This document shows positions 18,831 to 27,139 of a stretch of 64,000 bases of DNA, in pieces. The stretch is from Flavobacterium faecale (lineage in GTDB: Bacteria > Bacteroidota > Bacteroidia > Flavobacteriales > Flavobacteriaceae): NCBI RefSeq assembly GCF_003076455.1, contig NZ_CP020918.1:2309501-2373500 (forward strand), in the 5' to 3' direction. Made by a program: the position numbers and the translations under genes. The stretch's first letter is position 1. Every line of letters starts with the position of its first letter. The notes below the pieces were generated by a model. The model saw nothing but the letters and a program-made list of their open reading frames with translations. It did no database searches and was not told the DNA's origin.

Positions 18831-18861
18831 TTTGCAGATATCAAGTTTAGTTGTATCTTTG
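18831..18861 (+). promoter_or_regulatory. Promoter of tRNA-His
   Basis: TTTG (18831-18834), exactly 19 bp, then TATCTTTG (18854-18861). This is a perfect match to the Bacteroidota housekeeping consensus TTTG-N19-TAnnTTTG. It ends 17 bp before the mature tRNA. Confidence 0.85.
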
Positions 18862-18878
18862 CAACCGCAATACAAATG

Positions 18879-18952
18879 GTGGTTGTAGCTCAGTTGGTTA
18901 GAGCATCGGTTTGTGGTACCGAGGGTCGCGGGTTCGAGCCCCGTCTTCCACC
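18879..18952 (+). tRNA. tRNA-His (GTG anticodon)
   Basis: Cloverleaf with D arm GCTC...GAGC, anticodon loop TTTGTGGT (anticodon GTG), T arm GCGGG-TTCGAGC-CCCGT and acceptor GTGGTTG/CTTCCAC. A G at 18878 supplies the extra G-1 typical of tRNA-His. Acceptor pairs 5-68 and 6-67 are T-T mismatches. The full CCA is not encoded. Confidence 0.95.
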
Positions 18953-18960
18953 CAGAAAGT

Positions 18961-18991
18961 AAAAGCCTTGAAGAAATTCAAGGCTTTTTTT
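18961..18991 (+). terminator. Terminator of tRNA-His
   Basis: AAGCCTTGAA and TTCAAGGCTT pair around GAAA and are followed by seven T, 9 bp after the tRNA. Confidence 0.9.
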
Positions 18992-19052
18992 GTGGATTAA
19001 ACTGAAATTTCCCTATCGGGTTATTGATGAATGTTATACTTTTTAATGTAGC

Positions 19053-19097
19053 AAAAAAAACTCCCAAGACTAAAAATTTTAGTTTTGGGAGTTTTTT
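19053..19097. terminator. Bidirectional intrinsic terminator
   Basis: AAAACTCCCAAGACTAAAA pairs with TTTTAGTTTTGGGAGTTTT (one mismatch), with A/T runs on both sides. It ends the immunophilin cluster on the minus strand. Confidence 0.85.
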
Positions 19098-19114
19098 ATT
19101 TTTTTGATAAATTT

Positions 19115-20335
19115 CTATTTAGTCGGTTCCGGTTTATTCTGGAAAACCTCTATTTCGAAAACTAATGTTGCGTTTGGCGGAATAACACCTCCAGCACCAC
19201 TTTCACCATAAGCTAATTTTGAAGGGAGGATAGCGATGATTTTCTCACCATACGTCATCAATTCAATAGCTTCTGTAAAACCTGGAATCATGCTGTCTTT
19301 CTTTCCTAATTCATAAGGAAAAGGCTGGTATCCGTTTTGAGCAGCACGGTTCGGATTGTGTTGACCGTAAGTTTTACTTAATTCTTCGTAGCTTGTATCA
19401 AATAAGGCACCGTCTTCTAGGTAACCTGCATAATGAAAATACAAAGTTGACCCTACGGCTGGTTTAACACCAGATCCTTTGTTTATGATTTTGTATGCCA
19501 ATCCAGATGGAGTAGTCGTTGCAGTCGCTTTTACATCGGCTATATAAGCCTTTTTAGCTGCGATTACAGGTGCATATTTCTCAATATAAGCTTTCTTCTC
19601 ATCTTCGATTTTTTGAAGTGCCATCTTTCTGTTCTCTTCATCAACTAGCGCTTGTTTTTTCTCGTCTTCAGCTTTATTATTGAAGTAGGCAGCAAATACT
19701 TTGGCTGCATCAAATTTTTTGGCTTCGGATCCCACTTTGTTGATGGTGATTTTGGTGATTACATCATTTTGTGTGATCTTATTCACAACATCCATTCCTT
19801 GTGTCACATGACCAAATACGGTATGTTTTTGATTCAACCATGGTGTGTCTTTGTGGGTGATAAAGAATTGGCTACCGTTGGTTTTTGGTCCAGAATTTGC
19901 CATGGCTAATATTCCGCCTTTGTCAAAGGATAGGTCAGGAATAAATTCATCTTTAAAAGAGTATCCTGGATCTCCAGCGCCTGTACCTTGTGGGTCACCA
20001 CCTTGAATCATGAAATCATTAATAACTCTATGAAATTTTAATCCGTTGTAAAATGGTTTTCCTTTCAATTTTTCGTCCTTAATAAAAGGATTTGTTCCTT
20101 CGGCCAAGGAAATAAAGTTGGCTACTGTTACAGGTGTTTTTTTATATTCTAATGCCAAAACAATAGCACCTTTTGGGGTTTCAATGGTAGCAAAAATGCC
20201 GTCTGTTATTACCGGTTTCTTTGCAATAGGTTTAGCAGTTGTAGTTGTTTTTTTTGCAACAACTTTTTTCTTTACTGTTTGTGCTTGTAGGCTCACTACT
20301 CCTAAAAAAAGGAGGCATAAAAGTTTTAATTTCAT
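19115..20335 (-). CDS. Cyclophilin-FKBP fusion peptidyl-prolyl isomerase (periplasmic)
   Basis: 406 residues with two unrelated prolyl isomerase folds in one chain. Signal peptide 1-18 (ends LQAQ), a Lys/Thr-rich linker, a cyclophilin domain (about 42-205, FYNGLKFHRVINDFMIQGGD, GSQFFITHKDTPWLNQKHTVFG), a charged helical linker (about 215-275, rich in Lys/Glu), and an FKBP domain (about 285-402, YFHYAGYLEDGALFDTSYE, IPGFTEAIELM, LAYGESGAGGVIPPNATLVFEIEV). Such dual immunophilins (cyclophilin first) were reported from Flavobacterium johnsoniae. It probably folds envelope proteins. It lies at the end of a four-gene minus-strand cluster with 20361-21470, gldI and nrnA. Confidence 0.9.
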   Translation of the reverse strand: MKLKLLCLLFLGVVSLQAQTVKKKVVAKKTTTTAKPIAKKPVITDGIFATIETPKGAIVLALEYKKTPVTVANFISLAEGTNPFIKDEKLKGKPFYNGLKFHRVINDFMIQGGDPQGTGAGDPGYSFKDEFIPDLSFDKGGILAMANSGPKTNGSQFFITHKDTPWLNQKHTVFGHVTQGMDVVNKITQNDVITKITINKVGSEAKKFDAAKVFAAYFNNKAEDEKKQALVDEENRKMALQKIEDEKKAYIEKYAPVIAAKKAYIADVKATATTTPSGLAYKIINKGSGVKPAVGSTLYFHYAGYLEDGALFDTSYEELSKTYGQHNPNRAAQNGYQPFPYELGKKDSMIPGFTEAIELMTYGEKIIAILPSKLAYGESGAGGVIPPNATLVFEIEVFQNKPEPTK

Positions 20336-20360
20336 TTTGTAGATTTAAAAGGTCTTTTTT

Positions 20361-21470
20361 TTATTGTTGGTTATCCATTAATTCAATTTCAAAAATAATA
20401 TTGGCATTGGGCGGAATTACATCTCCAGCGCCACCAGCTCCATAAGCTAAGTGTGAAGGGATAAATAATACGGCTTTGTCACCATAAGATAATTTTTCTA
20501 ATCCTTCGATAAAACCAGGAATCATTCCATCTTTTTTACCCGCTACAAAAGGAATTGGGATGTATTGTTGGGCTTCAGCTCTAGCTGGATTAAATTTCCC
20601 AAAGGTTTGCGCTACGTTTTCTATACTTGTGTCAAACAAATGACCATCTTCCAGAAAACCAGCATAATGAATGTTTAATGCTGCTCCTTTTGCAGGTTTC
20701 TTTCCTCCAGATTTTTTGGTAATCACATATTTTAAACCTGTAGATGTTTTTGATGCCTTTGATTTTAAAGCATTAAAATAATCGGTTTTATCTTGACGTA
20801 CTTCTTTATATTTAGAATCCGCTACAGTCAAAGCTGCTAGTTTTTGTTTTTGCTTGTCTGCTTCCACAGAGAAATAATCGTAAAAAGTTTTTTCAGCATT
20901 GAATTTTTTTGCTGCTTCTCCTTTTCGAATAATAGTAATTTTTTTGATAAAATCGCCTTGCTGAATTTTATTCACCGTTTCCATTCCTTTTTCTACTACA
21001 TGACCAAATATGGTATGTTTTCCATCAAGCCAAGGAGTAGGTAGATGTGTGATAAAGAACTGACTGCTGTTGGTTGAAGGTCCGTTGTTTGCCATCGCAA
21101 GAACACCAGCATCTTCAAAGCGCAAATCTGTAATTTCGTCTTTAAATTTGTAACCCGCATCACCAGAACCTGTTCCAAGTGGATCTCCTGTTTGCACCAT
21201 GAAATCACTAATCACACGGTGAAAACGAAGTCCGTCATAAAAAGGTCTTTCTTTTAGGTGGTCATTGGTCACAAACTTGTTTTTTCCTTCGGCCAAAGTC
21301 ACGAAGTTAGCAACTGTAATAGGAGCTTTGGTATAATTTAGTTCTACTATTATTTCGCCTCTGTCTGTTTCTATTTTGGCATACAAACCATCAGGTAAGT
21401 TGCTGTTCTCTTCTTTACAAGAAACAAAGGTTATGGCAAGTAATAACAAGTATAAAATATTTTTTTTCAT
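20361..21470 (-). CDS. Cyclophilin-FKBP fusion peptidyl-prolyl isomerase (lipoprotein)
   Basis: 369 residues. The lipoprotein signal ends FVSC with Cys18. The cyclophilin domain (about 27-190) has FYDGLRFHRVISDFMVQTGD and SSQFFITHLPTPWLDGKHTIFG. A helical linker follows, then an FKBP domain (about 255-366) with LNIHYAGFLEDGHLFDTS, KKDGMIPGFIEGLEKLSYG and LAYGAGGAGDVIPPNANIIFEIEL. It is a tandem paralogue of 19115-20335; one copy is predicted to be soluble in the periplasm and the other lipid-anchored. It is separated from gldI by only 7 bp, so the two are co-transcribed. Confidence 0.9.
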   Translation of the reverse strand: MKKNILYLLLLAITFVSCKEENSNLPDGLYAKIETDRGEIIVELNYTKAPITVANFVTLAEGKNKFVTNDHLKERPFYDGLRFHRVISDFMVQTGDPLGTGSGDAGYKFKDEITDLRFEDAGVLAMANNGPSTNSSQFFITHLPTPWLDGKHTIFGHVVEKGMETVNKIQQGDFIKKITIIRKGEAAKKFNAEKTFYDYFSVEADKQKQKLAALTVADSKYKEVRQDKTDYFNALKSKASKTSTGLKYVITKKSGGKKPAKGAALNIHYAGFLEDGHLFDTSIENVAQTFGKFNPARAEAQQYIPIPFVAGKKDGMIPGFIEGLEKLSYGDKAVLFIPSHLAYGAGGAGDVIPPNANIIFEIELMDNQQ

Positions 21471-21477
21471 CGGTTTG

Positions 21478-22149
21478 TTAGTTTATAGTATCGTTAGGTT
21501 TTGGAGTTGATTTAGGTGTTTTTGGTACTGCATTTGATTCCGTTTCTGCATTTTTTTGTGCTTCTAGGTCTCTTTTTACTTTATCGGATTGTTCTTTTTT
21601 ATACGCAACTTCAGATTTAAAATCTCGTAGTTTTACAGTAATTAACAAAGGTGTATTAGAACCAATTTTTTTGGTGTCGCCTCTATATCCGTAGGCTTTG
21701 TGCGAAGGAAATAGAAAGTTTACCTCTTCACCACGGTGCATCAATTTTATTCCGTCACGCAGTCCAATTAATATATCTTGTTTGTCAACATAATACGTTT
21801 GCGGACGCAATTCTAATTCTGAATAAATAATTTTATTCGATAAATCCTTAATTTCATAAGAGAAGAAAGCAACATCACCTTTCTTTGGTGTGATGGTATC
21901 CGTTACATTTTTTGTGGTGTAACTGTACCAATATCCTTTACTTGATGCTGTATAAGGAGTTTTGCCATCATTCTTGATGATATTTTTAATTTGCTGTTCT
22001 TCGCTAGCAATCAATTTTTTGTTTTTATCGATAGACTTTTTCATAAAAGTCCCAGATGAATGTGATATCGGTCGTCTTGCCTCTTGATTGTTTTTGCAAC
22101 CAATGGTTAGTATCGAAAGCAGTAATCCTATTGCGATTTTGATTTTCAT
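21478..22149 (-). CDS. gldI: Gliding motility lipoprotein and FKBP-type isomerase GldI
   Basis: 223 residues. The lipoprotein signal ends LTIGC (Cys18). The body is an FKBP-like domain (about 75-180) with YWYSYTT, VAFFSYEIKDL, LIGLRDGIKLMHRGEEVNFLFPSHKAYGYRG. A Lys/Glu/Pro-rich tail follows. GldI is one of the Flavobacterium gliding and T9SS-associated proteins and probably assists folding of other Gld proteins. It sits between nrnA (7 bp upstream) and the lipid-anchored isomerase (7 bp downstream). The presence of gldI agrees with the T9SS sorting domains elsewhere in the window. Confidence 0.9.
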   Translation of the reverse strand: MKIKIAIGLLLSILTIGCKNNQEARRPISHSSGTFMKKSIDKNKKLIASEEQQIKNIIKNDGKTPYTASSKGYWYSYTTKNVTDTITPKKGDVAFFSYEIKDLSNKIIYSELELRPQTYYVDKQDILIGLRDGIKLMHRGEEVNFLFPSHKAYGYRGDTKKIGSNTPLLITVKLRDFKSEVAYKKEQSDKVKRDLEAQKNAETESNAVPKTPKSTPKPNDTIN

Positions 22150-22156
22150 AAGTACT

Positions 22157-23161
22157 CTAGTTTAATTGACTTACTATTGATTCGAATTTAGCAACCGTTT
22201 CTTCCATTGAAACATCAGATTTTCCACCAGCAGCGTTGCGATGCCCACCACCATTAAAGTGATCTCTTGCGAATTGATTTACATCGAAATCTCCTTGTGA
22301 ACGAAACGAAATCTTGATGATTTCCTCGTCTTTATTTTCGATAAAAATAGCGGTCAAATGAATTCCTTTGATGCTCAAACCATAATTCACAATTCCTTCT
22401 GTATCGCCTTTGATATAATTGAAACTGTCCAGTTCATCTTGTGTTAGCGTTGTGTAGGATGCATGATGCTTATCAAGAATTTTCATGTTTTGTAAAGCAC
22501 GGCCTAACAGTTGCAAACGGCTGTACGAACTATTATCGAAAAGTAGATTTGGAATCTGAGTATTTTCTACTCCCAAGTCAATCAGTTGAGCAACAATACG
22601 ATGGGTGTTTCCTGTTGTTCCCGGAAATTTAAAAGAGCCCGAATCGGTAAGGATTCCGGTATAGATGCAAGTTCCAATTGTTTTGTCGATCGAGGCAACT
22701 TCTCCTAATAAAGAGATAAAGTTGAAGATCATCTCGCAGGTTGAGCCAATAGAAGTGTCTGAATAGACAAATTTGGCATAATCATCTGGTTTTTGGTGGT
22801 GGTCAATCATGATGAAGGTCGTGGTCAAACTTGCCAAAACTTTCTCCATTTCTTCGCCAACACGGTGGAAAGCATTAAAATCTAAAGTAAAAACTAGATC
22901 TGCTTCATTTAGTATCTGAGTACATTTATCTTTCTCTTTTTCGAAAATTTGAACGGTTTCTGAACCAGGCAACCACGCCAAGAAATCTGGAAATTCGTTT
23001 GGAGCAATTACTACCGCTTGGTGATTGAATTGTAATAAAAAATGGTATAAGGCTAGGGTAGAGCCCATAGCATCACCGTCTGGCCCGCGATGCGGAATAA
23101 TTGCAATTTTTTTTGGAGTCGCTAATAATAGCTGTATAGCTTGTATGTCTTGTATTTTCAT
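22157..23161 (-). CDS. nrnA: DHH-family oligoribonuclease / pAp phosphatase
   Basis: 334 residues. The DHH motifs are a first Asp cluster in IIPHRGPDGDAMGS (about 22-35), a second Asp in FTLDFNAFHRVG, the DHH triad in MIDHHQKPDD, and a DHHA1 RNA-binding C-terminus with GGGHRNAAGG. The family (NrnA, bifunctional nanoRNase and 3'-phosphoadenosine 5'-phosphate phosphatase) degrades 2-5 nt RNA and pAp in bacteria lacking Orn. Cytoplasmic. It is the first gene of the cluster with gldI, with 7 bp to the next start. Confidence 0.88.
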   Translation of the reverse strand: MKIQDIQAIQLLLATPKKIAIIPHRGPDGDAMGSTLALYHFLLQFNHQAVVIAPNEFPDFLAWLPGSETVQIFEKEKDKCTQILNEADLVFTLDFNAFHRVGEEMEKVLASLTTTFIMIDHHQKPDDYAKFVYSDTSIGSTCEMIFNFISLLGEVASIDKTIGTCIYTGILTDSGSFKFPGTTGNTHRIVAQLIDLGVENTQIPNLLFDNSSYSRLQLLGRALQNMKILDKHHASYTTLTQDELDSFNYIKGDTEGIVNYGLSIKGIHLTAIFIENKDEEIIKISFRSQGDFDVNQFARDHFNGGGHRNAAGGKSDVSMEETVAKFESIVSQLN

Positions 23162-23230
23162 AGTGTGCGAATTTACATTTTTTTAATGTAAAACTGAGTT
23201 GGTTTTTAAAATTAACACGATTTTTAAATA

Positions 23231-24484
23231 TTACAAATTCTTCAAATTTCTCTTTCTAAAACGCTCATACAAATGGTATTTTACTCCTTTTGAATTTTGT
23301 GAACTGTAGATACCAATAGATCCCGAAGCCAAATAAGCAATACCACAGGCTAGCGCAATATACCAACCACTTTCCATGCCAAAAAGTTCGAGCCCCATCG
23401 CAGTACATGCTATAGGTGTATGTGTAGCACCCGAAAATACGGCTACAAATCCCATACCTGCTAGTAAGGCGATTGGTAGCGGAACCACCATAGAGAGTGC
23501 GCTGCCAAGTGTTGCACCAACAAAAAATAGTGGTGTAACTTCGCCTCCTTTAAAACCGCAACCCAGTGTAAATCCGGTGAAAAGAATTTTTAATAGAAAG
23601 TCAAAATTAGCGCTAGGATTATTAAACGCTTCTACAATGACCGGAACGCCGAGTCCTACAAATTTTTGAACATTAAAAAAATGAATAGCTAGTACCAAAA
23701 CAAGTCCACCAACCACAGGACGTAAGGGTGGGTAAGAAATGTATTTACTAAATGTTCTCCCCCAAAAATGTGTTGTTCTAGAAAAAGCCATTGCGGCAAA
23801 TCCGAAATAGATGCTGGCTACCACTGCCCACATAAGTAATGTAGGTGTCCAACTAGGCACTTCGGGAATGCTGTAGTGGGTATGTTTGACGGCCCAAACT
23901 TCTACTGTGAAATAGGCAACAAAGGCCACAATAAAGGAAAGTAGGATGGTTTTAAAATCAATTTTACTGCAATAGAGTACTTCGATGGCAAATAGAGCAC
24001 CTGCCCAAGGTGTTCCAAAGATTGAGGCAAATCCAGCGCTAATCCCCATGACAATAAGGGTGCGTCGCTCAATGTTTTCTAGTTTAAAAAGTGCTTGAAA
24101 TTGATCTGCAATAGCGCCACCCATTTGTACGGCCGTACCTTCACGTCCAGCCGATCCTCCAAAAAGATGTGTAATCAATGTACCTACAAGTACAAATGGC
24201 GCCATTTTGAGCGGAATTACAGTTTTGGGATTGTCATATTCTTCGAGCAGTAAATTATTACCTCGTACAACTGTACCTCCATAATAATGATAACCAAGAC
24301 CAATAATTAAACCTCCAAACGGTAATAGCCAAATGATCCATGAATTTTGAATCCTAACCTGGGTTACCCATTCTAAGGTAACCAAGAAAAAAGCAGAGGC
24401 AGAACCCGAAAAAATGCCTATCAAAACACAAATGAATAACCATTTGAGCATGATAGGCAGTGTAGTAGTGACTTTTTCTAACAT
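23231..24484 (-). CDS. CLC-family transporter of the CLC-F (fluoride) type
   Basis: 417 residues with about ten membrane helices. CLC signatures are GSAGREGTAVQMGGAIADQF (the gating glutamate in GREGT) and FKGGEVTPLFFVGATLGSAL. The usual anion-binding GSGIP loop is replaced by GNNLL (about residues 75-80), the hallmark reported for CLC-F fluoride/proton antiporters. The product is therefore more likely a fluoride exporter than a chloride channel. It is preceded by a RidA gene on the same strand with a 40-bp gap. I saw no fluoride riboswitch upstream. Inner membrane. Confidence 0.82.
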   Translation of the reverse strand: MLEKVTTTLPIMLKWLFICVLIGIFSGSASAFFLVTLEWVTQVRIQNSWIIWLLPFGGLIIGLGYHYYGGTVVRGNNLLLEEYDNPKTVIPLKMAPFVLVGTLITHLFGGSAGREGTAVQMGGAIADQFQALFKLENIERRTLIVMGISAGFASIFGTPWAGALFAIEVLYCSKIDFKTILLSFIVAFVAYFTVEVWAVKHTHYSIPEVPSWTPTLLMWAVVASIYFGFAAMAFSRTTHFWGRTFSKYISYPPLRPVVGGLVLVLAIHFFNVQKFVGLGVPVIVEAFNNPSANFDFLLKILFTGFTLGCGFKGGEVTPLFFVGATLGSALSMVVPLPIALLAGMGFVAVFSGATHTPIACTAMGLELFGMESGWYIALACGIAYLASGSIGIYSSQNSKGVKYHLYERFRKRNLKNL

Positions 24485-24524
24485 TAATTTGTTTTAAAGT
24501 AGGAATGCAGTCCAAATGTTTAAT

Positions 24525-24911
24525 TTATTCAGAAAGAACAGCAGTTAATTCAATTTCAACCAAATATTCTGGAGCAACCAATTGATTGATTCCGTAAAAA
24601 CCAGTTGTAGGTTTGATGTCCTTGAAAAAAGTGGCATGAGCAGTAGCAACGGCCTCAAAAGTACTTACATCAGTAGTAAAAATACGAGTACGAATCACAT
24701 CGCTCATACTAGCATTCAGGTCCTGTAATACTTTTTCAACTCGCTCCAAGATGTTTAATGTTTGTGCATGTGCATCATCAGCTTTTACATTTTCGCCATC
24801 AATAATCGCTACCGTACCCGATACTTCAATGATGTTTCCTATGCGTACTGCACGACAATATCCCATTTTATCTTCCCAAGGTGAACCTGTAAGGATGTTT
24901 TCTCTTTTCAT
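24525..24911 (-). CDS. RidA/YjgF family protein
   Basis: 128 residues covering a full RidA fold: N-terminal GSPWEDKMGYCRAVRIGNIIEVSGTVA, then DVIRTRIFTTDVSTFEAVATAHATFF and the C-terminal PTTGFYGINQLVAPEYLVEIELTAVL. RidA proteins hydrolyse reactive enamine/imine intermediates. The usual catalytic Arg near position 105 of archetypal RidA is not obvious (Tyr/Gly-rich region instead), so this may be a Rid subgroup lacking deaminase activity. It precedes the CLC-F gene and is probably co-transcribed with it. Confidence 0.85.
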   Translation of the reverse strand: MKRENILTGSPWEDKMGYCRAVRIGNIIEVSGTVAIIDGENVKADDAHAQTLNILERVEKVLQDLNASMSDVIRTRIFTTDVSTFEAVATAHATFFKDIKPTTGFYGINQLVAPEYLVEIELTAVLSE

Positions 24912-25355
24912 TTTAATTTTTTTTAGTCTGATTATTAGTGTGTTGTGTTATGAACTGTATTTTGGTATATTTTTTGCAATTTATAAAAAAATGTCAATAA
25001 TCAAACGGTACATTTCGTTTAAAAAATGATATTTGTGAAAGCTTTTCAGGTTAATAGCAAATTCGTATCGGAAGGAAATAATATAGGCTTATTTGTTTTT
25101 TATCGAAATTAACTCTTTGGATGAAAGAATTACTTTGCAGGTAGCTGAAAAGAATACAGTTTTTGTTGGCAGATCAGGAATTAAGGTTTACTTGTTCTTT
25201 TGTACCATTCACTGAAAATCAGCCGAATTGCAAGTGTAATTGGAATAAAATTGAGGTAATAAATTAAAGTTAAAATAGACAACAAACAGCAATTATACTG
25301 TGGGAGTTTATATTTTTGAAAAAATTAAAACAGATTGAGTCATCAATTAAAGGAT
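24912..25355. other. Divergent intergenic region
   Basis: 444 bp without a gene. A TATTTTTG -7-like element at 25311-25318 precedes the rightward gene at 25356, but the -33 box is not convincing. No fluoride riboswitch-like pseudoknot was recognised upstream of the RidA/CLC-F pair. Nothing else seen. Confidence 0.5.
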
Positions 25356-26066
25356 ATGAAGCAGCTTCTTTTTTTTATTTTTATTTTGGGTATATCCACT
25401 TCGGGTTATGCACAGTTTGAGGGTAGCAAAACTTTCAAGGTGATTCCGCCGCAGGCTATTCCGCCAAAAGCGAAGGCCAAAGAAGCACCAAAGAAAATAG
25501 ATGACAAAGATCCTTTTGCGGTGGTTCCTACAATTGACCCCAAGAAAGCAAAGCCCATTACAGAGGATCCGACTTATTCGAACGGAATCGAACCAGAGCC
25601 TTTTTCGATGATTGTAAAAAAACCTGACTTTGATGATCCAGGGCAGGTGCTAAAAGATCGATTGAGCCAAAGTTTAGAGAAATCGTTAGTCAATCGCGGA
25701 ATGAAATTTGATCCTCGCAATCTTGTGAAAATTGATGTTAACTTTGGAGACATACGTACCAAATCAAAGTTTTTTGTAATTAAATGTCGTGATTTTGGAG
25801 AAATTGATGGTGATTTAATCAAGGCAACACTCAATAATCAAACAGTTGAACAACGTTTGTTGCTTCAGAACTCATACAAAACCTTCACTATTTATTTTAA
25901 AGAGGGTATAAATACTTTTGAACTCGAAGCTTTGAACCGTGGTACGCTCGGTGGGAACACGGCAGAATTCCAGATTTATGACGACACAGGCAAACTTGTT
26001 CGATCCGACTATTGGGAAAACTGGGATACAGGTGTCAAAGGATCCTTTATTATCGTCAAGGAATAA
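25356..26066 (+). CDS. Hypothetical periplasmic protein
   Basis: 236 residues from ATG 25356, chosen over an upstream TTG at 25335 because it begins directly with a signal peptide (MKQLLFFIFILGISTSGYAQ) and follows an AAAGGA ribosome site. After a Lys/Pro/Ala-rich segment (about 28-80), the C-terminal half is a predicted beta-sandwich (VKIDVNFGDIRTKSKFFVI, IKATLNNQTVEQRLLLQNS, FTIYFKEGINTFELEALNRG). The ending NTAEFQIYDDTGKLVRSDYWENWDTGVKGSFIIVKE is conserved-looking. I cannot assign a family with certainty. Confidence 0.75.
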   Translation: MKQLLFFIFILGISTSGYAQFEGSKTFKVIPPQAIPPKAKAKEAPKKIDDKDPFAVVPTIDPKKAKPITEDPTYSNGIEPEPFSMIVKKPDFDDPGQVLKDRLSQSLEKSLVNRGMKFDPRNLVKIDVNFGDIRTKSKFFVIKCRDFGEIDGDLIKATLNNQTVEQRLLLQNSYKTFTIYFKEGINTFELEALNRGTLGGNTAEFQIYDDTGKLVRSDYWENWDTGVKGSFIIVKE

Positions 26067-26144
26067 GGTTTGTAGTTTACTAAATTGTTTCGAATATAGA
26101 TAAAGAGTACTTATAGATAATGAAAACTACTCCTACCTAATAAT

Positions 26145-26181
26145 AAAAATGGCACTTGCTTGAAGCGAGTGCCATTTTTTT
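26145..26181. terminator. Bidirectional intrinsic terminator
   Basis: AAATGGCACT...AGTGCCATTT with flanking A and T runs; it lies 78 bp after the stop of 25356-26066. Confidence 0.85.
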
Positions 26182-26283
26182 ATAAAGTGATTTACTATTG
26201 TACAATCACTCTACAGATCGCCAAAATTGAAATACTTTTTTTAATTTGTACTGCAATTTTTGGACTAAAATATTTTACAACGA

Positions 26284-26772
26284 TTATTCGTTAGGTTTAA
26301 TCTCCATACATTCTATTGGAGAAAATTTATATTTTACATTATCATAATCAATTTTGGTTCCTTTTACAAAATAAGATGCCCCCATTGAAGTGGCAATTTG
26401 CCCATTACCAAGGATTAATTCTGTACCGCGTTTCAAGAAAGCCATTGGATTTTTGAAAGTAACTTTTTTATTAGCGCCTTGTGTGAAGGTATAACTCGCA
26501 TACAAAGTATCGCCGCTAAATTCACCCACTAGTTCCCCTGATTTCTTAGGCATATTAGCAATATTCATGTCCATTGTACCGCTAATTTTTCCGCCTTCAA
26601 GTGTATTTATTTGTAGATCAAGCGTATCAGCTTCGTAAACTGCTTTAAAGCATTCCTTACTCAACGTCTTTGCCATTACAGTTGTGTCTTCCGTTTTATC
26701 AGCGTCTTTATTTTTACAGCTTTGAAATCCTAAGGCAATTGACAGTAAACCCAACATAGCTAGCTTTTTCAT
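26284..26772 (-). CDS. Hypothetical lipoprotein, 162 aa
   Basis: The lipoprotein signal ends GFQSC with Cys19, followed by a charged linker (NKDADKTEDTT). The remainder is a small beta domain with CFKAVYEADTLDLQINTLEGGKI, SGELVGEFSGDTLYASYTF and FLKRGTELILGNGQI, and a second Cys near the C-terminus (SPIECMEI). It resembles small periplasmic lipoproteins of Flavobacteria; function unknown. This is the last core-looking gene before the accessory island. Confidence 0.75.
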   Translation of the reverse strand: MKKLAMLGLLSIALGFQSCKNKDADKTEDTTVMAKTLSKECFKAVYEADTLDLQINTLEGGKISGTMDMNIANMPKKSGELVGEFSGDTLYASYTFTQGANKKVTFKNPMAFLKRGTELILGNGQIATSMGASYFVKGTKIDYDNVKYKFSPIECMEIKPNE

Positions 26773-27139
26773 AGTAATTTGATTTGATTAATAATTTATA
26801 TCTTTTTCTAGCTAATTTACGTATAAAAACTAAAAACGCTAGAATATTAATTGTAATTTTTTGTTATCGAAATCGAAGTTGCTGTATGTATTTGATTAAC
26901 AAACCCAATTGATGAGATCACTGCTACGAAGCGCCTGTCAGGATTTGCGTAAAGCGATCACGGTTTGCTATATCTCGCTTGGTTTAATATAATTTGTTTC
27001 TGAGTTGAATTTATCTGTGGGTACAGGTATCTCGAAGTGGTGGGGACTGCGCAACCTATTATCTATATTGCTGCGCGATCGGGATTTCATTGTTGGCTTT
27101 TCAAGCCCAACGAAATCTTTCCTGTTTTATGCTGTTTCT
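26773..27139. repeat. Island edge with a mobile-element terminus (copy R1, about 27080-27130)
   Basis: The spacer has mixed composition. Its right end contains GATTTCATTGTTGGCTTTTC and CAAGCCCAACGAAATC, which match the terminus of the IS91-like element at 32324-32358. A weak GCTGTT-like sequence (CCTGTTTTATGCTG) follows at the 3' end of the next gene. The part at 26890-27080 is not otherwise recognised. Confidence 0.6.

Noticed and set aside
25335..25355. TTG start of the 25356-26066 protein
   Set aside because: The ATG at 25356 gives a signal peptide at the N-terminus and has a better ribosome site.
24912..25355. Fluoride riboswitch upstream of the RidA/CLC-F genes
   Set aside because: No GC-rich pseudoknot resembling the crcB motif could be found by eye.
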